Positions 35,382-43,600 of a stretch of 62,019 nt of DNA are shown here, piece by piece. A program made the translations under genes and the position numbers. Source of the stretch: Anaerolineales bacterium. Its GTDB lineage: Bacteria; Chloroflexota; Anaerolineae; 4572-78; NAK82. The stretch covers positions 2,399,936 to 2,461,954 of the forward strand of contig CP070811.1 in assembly GCA_020343875.1 (NCBI GenBank). The letters run 5' to 3'. Every line of letters begins with the position of its first letter. The first letter of the stretch is position 1. The notes under the pieces were generated by a model, which saw only the letters and a program-made list of their open reading frames with translations, had not been told where the DNA came from and did no database searches.

Positions 35382-35845
35382 TCTTCTCTCCAAGAAAAGT
35401 AGATGACCTCGCGCGCGGGGTCATTACCCCAGACACCAAGTTTCAGTTGCCATAAGCAGTTCAAGCGGATTAAGTCATGTTGTGCCCGAATGCAATAGCT
35501 GGGTCGGATCTCTGGTTTGCTCAGGTAGTTTCTTGGCACCTTTCACAAGAGCGTGCTGATGACTCTCCATGTGCGCCCTTCGCGGGTGCTGACATGATCG
35601 CAACTGCGTGAAACCGGGCTGGACGCTCAAGCGTCTGAAACCAAAGCAACCAGCCCTATCACCTCTCTGGGCGATTTCTGTTTCTTAGCTGCAAACTTCA
35701 CTGAACCCTGCGCACCGTACCAGTGTGGCGCCGCTGCCACGTGAGATGCGTTTCTCCACAAAGTCTGGCGCAGGGCAAATTTCCTAGATACAGTGCACGT
35801 ACTGTGGTTTACCACAGCCAACCAGCAATAAGAAGGAACGTGTTT
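35382..35845 (+). other. Long structured leader or small RNA candidate
   Basis: No ORF with a ribosome site is seen between the promoter at 35347 and the nucleotidyltransferase start. The stretch has repeated stem-forming segments: ATGACC / GGGTCAT near 35405; GGGCTG...CAGCCC near 35613-35658 around GACGC-TCAA-GCGTC; an 8-bp stem CCCTGCGC (35706-35713) with GCGCAGGG (35768-35775) enclosing GTGGC-GCCGCT-GCCAC; and CTGTGG-TTTA-CCACAG (35802-35817), 28 nt before the ATG. It could be a riboswitch-like leader or a separate ncRNA. I could not match it to a known family. Confidence 0.35.
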
Positions 35846-36619
35846 ATGGGCGATGAATTGCAATTGGTCAGTCACCAGCAAATGGATAGCGAAGCCAGGC
35901 GTATTGCCGAACAGGCCCAGGAAAATGGGGTGACCCTGCGATTGATCGGGGCATTGGCCTTCGAACGCCAGTGTCCCCGCTACAATTATCTGCGCGAAGC
36001 CATGGGGCGTGAGTTGTCCGACCTCGATTTCGTGGCGTTTTCCAAACAGTGGGATCAGATCGTGCAGTTGCTCACGCACATGGGCTATTCGTTCGACGAG
36101 CGGCATGCTATGTTGCATGGTGCCGACCGGATTATCTTCTTTCACCCCGAAGGGTTCCGTGTCGACATTTTTTTCGATCGGTTGGATATGTGCCACGTGG
36201 TGGACTTTCGCAAGCGATTACACATCGACCCCGTCACCATTTCTGTGACTGACTTGCTGCTGGAAAAACTGCAAATCGTTGAAATCACCCGCAAGGACAT
36301 AATCGATACGCTGGTGCTGCTGCGGGAGCACAGGATCAACCAAACCGAAGCCGGCATCAACGCCGATTACGTTGCCCGGAGATTCGGTACCGATTGGGGA
36401 TTCTACTACACCGCCACCGAGAACCTGAAGCACATGCGCGAAAAGTCGCTGGCGGAGTTTGACGCACTGACGGAGAAAGACCGCGCAGTTGTCGGCGAGC
36501 AGATTGAGCAGCTGCTGGACCGTATTGAGACCGAGCCCAAATCACTCTTGTGGCAAGCACGCGCCGCTATCGGGCCCCGGTTGCGCTGGTACAAGCCGGT
36601 CGGTGACTTAACTCGCTAG
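35846..36619 (+). CDS. Nucleotidyltransferase-fold protein
   Basis: 257 residues from ATG 35846, with AAGGAA upstream. The fold is suggested by LRLIGALAFE, a Gly-rich strand, then LSDLDFVAF with the D-x-D metal pair and FRVDIFF with the third acidic residue. The middle (VTISVTDLLLEKLQIVEITRKDIIDTLVLL) matches the helical part seen in AbiEii-like or minimal nucleotidyltransferases. No HEPN or antitoxin partner gene flanks it, so a toxin role is not supported. The substrate, whether protein, RNA or small molecule, is unknown. The leader upstream is unusually long. Confidence 0.7.
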   Translation: MGDELQLVSHQQMDSEARRIAEQAQENGVTLRLIGALAFERQCPRYNYLREAMGRELSDLDFVAFSKQWDQIVQLLTHMGYSFDERHAMLHGADRIIFFHPEGFRVDIFFDRLDMCHVVDFRKRLHIDPVTISVTDLLLEKLQIVEITRKDIIDTLVLLREHRINQTEAGINADYVARRFGTDWGFYYTATENLKHMREKSLAEFDALTEKDRAVVGEQIEQLLDRIETEPKSLLWQARAAIGPRLRWYKPVGDLTR

Positions 36620-36758
36620 TATCCCCCTTTATAGCTTTCACGGTATTGGGGACGCTCCGTACCAGGCGGTTATTCCCCTCCACTAGCTGCAGGGGAGCAC
36701 CAGCAAGCCGGGCTAAGAGCGTCCAAGACATATTCGTCACAAGAACAGGAGAAACGCT

Positions 36759-37634
36759 ATGCTTACTTTGGGCAAGCAGCAGTCCACGTACGATTTTGGC
36801 CCAGATAACCCGCCGGCCCTGCGCGTCAAGCCCGGGGCGACTCTGGTGTTGGAGACACTGGATGCGGTGGACGGGCAAATCCAAAGCGACAGTGACTCGG
36901 CTGAACAGATTGATCTTGGCCACGTCAACTCGGCAACCGGCCCTATCTATGTGGAGGGGGCACAGCCTGGTGACACGTTGGTGGTCGAAATCCTGGATAA
37001 TGAGCTGGCTAACCAGGGCGCGGCGCTCATCATACCCGGGTTTGGGGCGCTTCAGGATGACATCCCTGGCCCCTATACCAAAGTCTTCCACGTCGAGGAT
37101 GGTCAAATCCGCTACGGCGATAAGGTGCGTCTGCCCTTGAAGCCCATGATTGGAACCATCGGTGTAGCGCCTCTGGAACCGCTGCCCACCCTCAATCTGG
37201 GTGAGCATGGAGGCAACCTGGATACGACAGCGGTAACCACGGGGGCGACCGTATATCTGCCTGTCTTTGTGGAGGGTGCGCTGTTTGGCGCCGGGGATGT
37301 ACACTCCACCCAAGGCGATGGTGAAGTATGTGGCACGGGCATTGAGACAGATGCGAAGCTGACCTTTCGCCTGGATGTACGCAAGGATTTCCCCATCCAG
37401 CGCCCACGCCTTGAGAACGCCGATGAGTGGATGACAATTGGTGTGGACGAGTCTCTAAAAGAGGCTATCCGCCTCTCCCTGTTAGATATGGTAAGTTGGC
37501 TGCAAGATATGCACGGGCTAAGCAGGGAAGAAGCCTACGTGTTGATTAGCCTGGTCGGTGATGTGCGTATCGGGCAGATTGTAGACCCCAAAGCCAGCGT
37601 GCGCACGGTAATGCCCAAGAGCGTATTCATCTAG
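36759..37634 (+). CDS. Acetamidase/formamidase family amidohydrolase
   Basis: 291 residues, close to the usual length of the FmdA/AmdA family. Landmarks include DSDSAEQIDLGHVNSATGPI, GAQPGDTLVVEI, MIGTIGVAPL, GGNLDTTAV, LFGAGDVHSTQGDGEVCGTGIE with the probable metal His and acidic residues, and a C-terminal SLVGDVRIGQIVDP. The family hydrolyses short-chain amides to ammonia and acid. AGGAG precedes the ATG. The following amino-acid permease suggests nitrogen-compound uptake and breakdown, but the substrate is not shown. Confidence 0.9.
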   Translation: MLTLGKQQSTYDFGPDNPPALRVKPGATLVLETLDAVDGQIQSDSDSAEQIDLGHVNSATGPIYVEGAQPGDTLVVEILDNELANQGAALIIPGFGALQDDIPGPYTKVFHVEDGQIRYGDKVRLPLKPMIGTIGVAPLEPLPTLNLGEHGGNLDTTAVTTGATVYLPVFVEGALFGAGDVHSTQGDGEVCGTGIETDAKLTFRLDVRKDFPIQRPRLENADEWMTIGVDESLKEAIRLSLLDMVSWLQDMHGLSREEAYVLISLVGDVRIGQIVDPKASVRTVMPKSVFI

Positions 37635-37936
37635 GTTGATACGACCGCCTAAGTCAACCGCTATCGCTCTGCCACGTATTACCGTCTTTGAAATCTTTCG
37701 GAAAGTCCGGAAGCAGCATTGGGATGCATCAGGTTCAATTGGCTTGCGCTGCAGCTTCAGGCATGCCAGAGGCTCGTCTCAGTACAGTGTTCGCCGGCTT
37801 CCGAGACAACTCTTGTAGCTGAAGGAGGTGAGGAAACAGGACTTAGAATGCCCCATCCAGGGGTGATAGGAAGCTCGCATCGCAAGCATCGTCTTATTCA
37901 CGTGCTTTTACAGCAACGAAAGGAGGGAGACCAATC
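37635..37936 (+). other. Intergenic stretch of 302 bp
   Basis: No gene supported. It holds two Shine-Dalgarno-like stretches: AAGGAGGTGAGG near 37821, followed only by a very short frame, and AAAGGAGGGAG, which serves the permease at 37937. A small CCCC-N5-GGGG hairpin lies near 37852. No clear promoter or known riboswitch was found. Confidence 0.4.
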
Positions 37937-39583
37937 ATGGCAACGGGAGTTGAAACTCGACGCGGCGCATTTAGCCGCACTGCCTCAGGCCTGACCCGCG
38001 AGATCGCGCCCATACACCACTGGATCTACAATGTCTTTACCCTATTGGTGCTGACCGGCGCCGCGTTCTTTTACCTGTGGGCGCCCGGCGTGTACCCGGG
38101 CACAAGCCCAGTGCTGGGCTTAATCGTAGCTGCCATCGCCGTCATCCCTATCTACACGGCCTATTCGATGCTGGCCTCGGCCATGCCACGCAGCGGGGGT
38201 GACTATGTCTTCCAGAGTCGCATCCTGCATCCGGCTCTCGCATTCACCGCCCTGGCTGCCCAAGTCGTATGGCTGTGGTACTGGCTGGAGCTGAGCGGTT
38301 TCTGGATTGCGGCTATGGTGTTTTCCCCGTTGTTTTCTATGCTCGGTTTTTACACCGGCAACCCCGGGCTACTGAATCTGGCTGCCTGGTTTAGCGGACA
38401 GCAGGGCATCTTCTGGACCGCCATCATCGTCAACCTGCTGGTCGCGATTGCCTTCATTCCCGGCCTACGCACTTACCTCAAGATTCAATGGGTGCTGTTC
38501 GCCGGGGTGATCGTCAGTCTGGTGACCATGACGATTGTATTGCTGACCACGTCCCATGCCGCCTTTGTGGCCAACTTCAATGGCCTGATGGCCGCTTTTG
38601 ATCCACAGCAGGCCGACTACTATCAGTACATCATTGATACGGCCTACGCCAACGGGTTTTCTCCCTCGGCAGGGGGCGGCCTTGGTGGGCTAATCGCCGT
38701 GGTGGCAGTGGCCTGGTTTAACCTGATTTGGGCCGTGTGGTCCATGCCCAACCTGGGTGAAATCAAGCACGCCAACAACTTCGGCGTGCTGTTCAGAGTG
38801 ATGCAGCTCTCCCTGGGGTTTGGCCTGTTGGTGCTGGCGCTGACCATGGGCCTGCTTTTCAAGGTGTGCGGAGTAGAGTTCATCCAGGCCGCAGGCTACA
38901 ACTGGTGGAACGGGACCATTGACTACCCAGTGTTGCCTTATTCAAGCATCCTCACCTCGGTAATGGGCGGCTCGGTGCTGGTGGTGGTGCTTATCCTGTT
39001 CGGCTTCTTTACCCAGGCCGTCCAGCAAACCTTCAACGTTCTGGTGGGTGGCACACGCCTCATCGTCGCCATGAGCATGGACCGCGTATTGCCAGAGGGG
39101 CTGGGCAAGATCAGCCGCCGCTTCCGGGGATCACCCGTGAATGCCATCTTGTTCCTGCTAATTGGCGGAGAAGTGCTGGCCGTACTGTTTCTCATCGCGC
39201 CGGACGTCGAAAGCTATGCCCTGTCCACAGCGCTGGCAGCCACCTTCTACCAGACGCTGACCGTGCTAGCTGCGGCGGTCTTCCCCTGGGCAGCCAAGTC
39301 GATCTACGAGGCTTCCCCCATCTCCAAGTACAAGGTGGGCAACATCCCGTTGATTACTATCTGTGGCGCATGGGGTGTGTTGGTCGGGGTAGTCTTGCTC
39401 ATCTTCTACCTGACCGACCCCGGCCTGGGTCTGCGGCCTCTGCCAGGCGAGACACTGCTGGGCTTCATCGGCATGCTGGTCGTCTTCTTGATTGCCTTTA
39501 TCTGGTTCTGGGTGATACGTGCCGTCAACAAGAGCAAGGGCGTCGACATCGACCTGAACTTCCGGCAATTGCCGCCAGAGTAG
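37937..39583 (+). CDS. APC-superfamily amino-acid/polyamine permease
   Basis: 548 residues with about 12 predicted membrane helices. The N-terminal region includes SAMPRSGGDYVFQSRILHPA, the conserved helix 2-3 loop of the APC superfamily. A long cytoplasmic-looking segment between helices 5 and 7 contains FNGLMAAFDPQQADYYQYI. A strong AAAGGAGGGAG site precedes the start. It follows the acetamidase/formamidase in the same direction, so it may import an amide, amino acid or amine. A terminator hairpin lies 26 nt past its stop. Confidence 0.9.
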   Translation: MATGVETRRGAFSRTASGLTREIAPIHHWIYNVFTLLVLTGAAFFYLWAPGVYPGTSPVLGLIVAAIAVIPIYTAYSMLASAMPRSGGDYVFQSRILHPALAFTALAAQVVWLWYWLELSGFWIAAMVFSPLFSMLGFYTGNPGLLNLAAWFSGQQGIFWTAIIVNLLVAIAFIPGLRTYLKIQWVLFAGVIVSLVTMTIVLLTTSHAAFVANFNGLMAAFDPQQADYYQYIIDTAYANGFSPSAGGGLGGLIAVVAVAWFNLIWAVWSMPNLGEIKHANNFGVLFRVMQLSLGFGLLVLALTMGLLFKVCGVEFIQAAGYNWWNGTIDYPVLPYSSILTSVMGGSVLVVVLILFGFFTQAVQQTFNVLVGGTRLIVAMSMDRVLPEGLGKISRRFRGSPVNAILFLLIGGEVLAVLFLIAPDVESYALSTALAATFYQTLTVLAAAVFPWAAKSIYEASPISKYKVGNIPLITICGAWGVLVGVVLLIFYLTDPGLGLRPLPGETLLGFIGMLVVFLIAFIWFWVIRAVNKSKGVDIDLNFRQLPPE

Positions 39584-39608
39584 GCCACGGCCGGTGATCA
39601 TAGTTCAA

Positions 39609-39637
39609 CCTGTTGCCAGAGTCCTTCTGGCAACAGG
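39609..39637 (+). terminator. Intrinsic terminator after the permease gene
   Basis: Perfect 12-bp stem CCTGTTGCCAGA / TCTGGCAACAGG with a GTCCT loop, followed by TTGTTATTC. It ends only 21 nt before the metallophosphoesterase start, so it may act as a leaky attenuator for that gene. Confidence 0.75.
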
Positions 39638-39658
39638 TTGTTATTCAAGGACATGCAG

Positions 39659-40645
39659 ATGAGACTCTTCAAGCGCAGCAAGGCCAGGGGCAGTGCTTTT
39701 ACCCGGGTCTTCTTCACCACAGACCTCCACGGCTCTGAAACCGCTTTCATCAAGTTCGTCAATGCGGCCGAGCACTACCAGGCCAACGCCATCGTTCTGG
39801 GCGGAGATATCACCGGCAAGATGATGATATCCATTATCAAGCGCCCCGGACGCTGGGAAGCCAATCTGTTCGGTCAACTGCACGTCGTTGATGAAGCCGG
39901 GACCGAACTGGAGCACTTGGAGCGGGTTATCCGCACCAATGGTTTCTACCCCTACCGGACCACTCCCGAAGAGGTGGAGGAACTGTATGCTGACCCGGCC
40001 AAGGTAGACTCGCTTTTCACCCGCCTAATGCAGGAGTCGCTGGCGCGCTGGATGCAGATCGCTGAGGACAAGCTGACCGGACGGGGCGTGGGGTGTTTTA
40101 TTTGCCTGGGTAACGATGACCGAGACGAAATCATACCCATCATTGAGCAATCAGAGGTGGTCACCTATGCCGACGGCAAGGTGGTGTTTCTGGATGAAAC
40201 ACACGAGATGGCCAGTTGTGGTTACTCGAATATGACACCCTGGCATTGCCCGCGGGATGTGACTGAAGAGGAACTTGCCCAGAAAATCGAAGCGGTTGTC
40301 TCGCAGGTGGATAACCTGCAAAACTGTGTGTTCAACTTCCACACGCCACCTTATGACAGCACCCTGGACCTGGCGCCTGAGCTGGACGAGGAGTTGAAGC
40401 CAGTTCAGGTAGCAGGCCAGCCCAACATCATTCCCGTGGGAAGCACGGCTGTGCGGGATGCGATTGAGCAACATCAGCCCATGGCAGGTTTGCACGGCCA
40501 TATCCATGAGAGTCGCGGTATCTACCAGATTGGGCGTACTGTGTGCATCAACCCTGGCAGCGAGTATTCGGAGGGCGTGCTGCGCGGGGTGCTGGTCAAC
40601 CTCAAGGACGGCAAACTACTCAGTCATCAATTTGTAGCCGGGTAG
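39659..40645 (+). CDS. Metallophosphoesterase
   Basis: 328 residues from ATG 39659, spaced well from AAGGA; the ATG at 39653 is too close to it. Calcineurin-like motifs are present in order: TTDLHGSE (D-x-H), GGDITGK (GD), GNDDRD (GND), NFHTPP (His) and GLHGHIHES (GHxH). Binuclear-metal phosphoesterases of this kind act on nucleotides, phosphoproteins or phospholipids; specificity is not readable. It converges on the macroglobulin gene 27 nt away. Confidence 0.88.
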   Translation: MRLFKRSKARGSAFTRVFFTTDLHGSETAFIKFVNAAEHYQANAIVLGGDITGKMMISIIKRPGRWEANLFGQLHVVDEAGTELEHLERVIRTNGFYPYRTTPEEVEELYADPAKVDSLFTRLMQESLARWMQIAEDKLTGRGVGCFICLGNDDRDEIIPIIEQSEVVTYADGKVVFLDETHEMASCGYSNMTPWHCPRDVTEEELAQKIEAVVSQVDNLQNCVFNFHTPPYDSTLDLAPELDEELKPVQVAGQPNIIPVGSTAVRDAIEQHQPMAGLHGHIHESRGIYQIGRTVCINPGSEYSEGVLRGVLVNLKDGKLLSHQFVAG

Positions 40646-40672
40646 GGCACAGGCCGCTGTCACCTACGCTTC

Positions 40673-43600
40673 TCACTCCACCACAACCTCCAGCGGCGCC
40701 CGCACGGTCAAATCGGCCGGGTTGTAGTAGTCATACGCGCTGGAGGGAGGGGTTTGGGCTCGCATGGGGAAGCGGGCTCGCAGGCGATAGTTGAAACGCA
40801 GCCACCCCTGGGACGAAAAGTCTTCCAGGTAGATGATGATCTGCCGCCCCGTCAGCTCGTAGCGAGCAATGATCCCCTGCTCTACCAATCGGCTCAAATC
40901 CTCGCTGAGCACCGTGAAGCCGGGCGGCACGCCCAAATCAATCAAGGCCATCTTCACCACGCCTTCTTCATTGAGCTTCAACCCAACGTCCACGGTCACT
41001 GTGTCATTCACGGCCAATGCGGTACGGTCGTAATCCAAGTCAATGGTGATGAGTTCCTTGATCTCCGGCTCAGGCGGCACCTGGTCCCAAGGCAGATAGT
41101 AGCTGGTGGCGACCTGATACATCAGATTGCCGCCCCCTTCCACCTCAATCTGGACCCGGTTGGCCCCGCTGGGAGAGAAGCCACGATCGAGGACGACCAC
41201 GTGCACCACATCTGCGTTGCTCTCATCAATGACGATTTGTTGAGTTTGCTCCTTATTCAAGCTAACGCTAATCGTGGCTGCGCCTTCGGCCCGTCCCGCC
41301 TTCTCCGTTGCCAGCAGCAATGTCTTGAGGGTGAGGATGGTGGCCTGGGTGGTCCCCCAGGTGCCCCAGCTGTCCTTGCCCTGCACCAGATAAGCCAGCG
41401 CGCCGCTGACTGCTTCCGGATGCGCGTCAGCTCGCATCAAAGCATAAGCCGCCAGCGCCGTCGTCTCCAGGCTGCCGCTTTCACCCGTGGCGCCCATAAA
41501 CGAGGCAGCACCCATTTGCCAGTAAACAGTATCCCCCTCTTGTAGGCGCATCTCGTGCAGCCGATTAATCACGGCCTGTGTCGTCCCGTGCTTAGGATCG
41601 TAGGCGGCCAGGGCATTGGCTGCCAGCGCCAGGTTGTAGGCGTCCTCTTCCTGAGAGGCGAATTCGCGCACATAGCTGATGGCTTTCCCCACCTGGGGCG
41701 TGTCCTCGTAGCCAGCTTCGATCAGGGCCCAGGCCACGTAGGACGTCGCGCCCAATGTGCCTTGCCCGGCCCGATAGTCGGAGACCTGCCAGGTGCCGTC
41801 GGGCTGTTGCTGGCTCAGTAGCCACCCCGAAGCCCGTTCCATGACAGCATCGTCCACCGGGTAGACCCTGGCCATATCGTTGAACTCCATCAACCCGTAG
41901 GCGCTCAGAAAGACCTGGGCAGGCGGTTCGCCAAAGAGGGAGAAGCCCCCCCCTGACACCTCGAAGGTCAACAGGCGTTGGTAGCCGGTGCCCACGTATT
42001 TTTCGGCTGTCAGCTGCAGCTCGGGGCTGGCCTGGCCGGTAGTCTGCATGTAGTCCAACACCAGAACATTCGGATACGTCGACGACGTAGTTTGTTCAAA
42101 TCAGCCGTGGGGCAGGCGCAAGATTTTCTCCAACCCCTCAACTACCTGGGCCATCACCCCCGGATAGATTTTGACCTCGACGTAGGGTGTCTCCGGTACC
42201 GCCTGGGGCGGTATCTCGACAGCCACCTCACGGCTCTGGCGCAGCCAATCGCTCTCCGTCAGCCGAATCTCTTTGCCATCTGGCACCACGTTTACCTCGC
42301 GCCGGATGGCGTCACTCATCTTCTCGCCCCAGGCCGTCACCTGGAAACCGCGCCGGCCAAACTTAAGGACGCGAATGGGGTAATAGACCACCTGGATATC
42401 ATTGGAGGCGATATCCAAGGTTTGCTCGGCCTCGCCCAACAGCTCAAACCATGGCTCTGGCTCCACCACCAATCGCACCTGCTGGGCTTCGGGCAGGTAA
42501 TTGAAGACACCCACTGGGATGCTGATCTCATCTCCCTGAGTCAGCGAGACGGGCAGGTCAATGTCCACGAAGAAATCCTGGAAGACGCGTATCCCTCGGG
42601 TCGCATATCCCAGCCGCCCATCCTGGGATGAAGCCAGTGCCGTCAGCCGCCAGGTGGTGATGCTATCCGCCATGGGGATTTCCAGCCGGGCAGAGCCCCC
42701 TTCATCTGTGGCCAGCTCTGGCGCCCAGTAGAGCGTCTCGGGAAAATATTGGCGCAGACGCGGTGCTTCTCCGGGCGCTGGCGCTTCGTCAGCGGCTGAG
42801 GGTCGAATTCCCTCCCGCCCTGCCTCCTTTTCCAGCACCAAATCAGATCTGACCTCTCCGACCGCCGCCAAGGGTGCCATGGGAACAGGCGCCATGCCAC
42901 CCATAGTCGTGAACAGCAAGGCAGCCGGTACAGCAGCTGCCGCCGGCAGCGCTGCAAGCGCACCCAGTCCGGTGACCAGGACTCCAGCGAAACGCCTTGC
43001 TTGTACCCATAAGCCCTGCCCAAAGAGCAGGAAAGCGCCGGGCACCAGCAAGTACGTGAGCAAGGCCACCACGGCCAGGGCCTCGGGTGGCTCGCCCCCC
43101 CACTCCGACACCTCGATCAGCAAGAACAGGAACCCACCCCATGCCAGTGTCAACATGGCGAAGAGCCTGATGGCTGGGTCCCGCTTGACCAAGGCATAAC
43201 CCGCAAAAGTCAGCCCCCCCAGCCCAAGTATGGCTGCCAAGGGTATCAGGAGCTGCTCCGGGTTAAAGTAGTTAAGGGTCTCCGATGCAACCATCGCCCA
43301 GCCCACCAGGCACCCTCCCAGCACCAGGAGGGCCCCCGACACAACGGCTAGCCGCACCAGGGAACGCTTCACCACTTGGGCACGCCGCAGAGCAACCAGC
43401 ACCACCACCCACAGTCCCAGCGGAATGAGGATCAAACCAGCAACGGCCCCCAGACTGAGCCGGTCGAAACCTGCCTGCTGGGCCGAGCGGACCTCGCGCA
43501 TCTTCTCCTGGCGCGAGTTGATGGGCTGGGCGGCGCTGGCTATCGAGGCTCCGGCCCAGCTGGCTTTGGCTGCCCCGTCCTGGGCCAGTCGAATTTGGTC

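Noticed and set aside
35600..35660. c-di-GMP-I riboswitch
   Set aside because: A short GGACGC-like string with nearby GAAACC resembles part of the motif, but the conserved second half and overall fold are absent.
35627..36196. 189-codon minus-strand frame across the nucleotidyltransferase
   Set aside because: Shadow of the plus-strand gene, with no ribosome site or family match.
35846..36619. AbiEii-type toxin of a toxin-antitoxin pair
   Set aside because: No AbiEi-like or HEPN antitoxin gene flanks it, and the motif match is only to the general fold.
40673..42061. C-terminal macroglobulin half as an independent gene starting at 42061
   Set aside because: It is in the same frame as the upstream half, has no ribosome site before the GTG, and starts inside the thioester domain. 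A single interrupted or recoded gene explains it better.
42101..42103. TGA reassigned to an amino acid genome-wide
   Set aside because: Other genes here end in TGA with overlapping starts (lspA, topA, the acyl-CoA dehydrogenase), and no other in-frame TGA interrupts a conserved gene.
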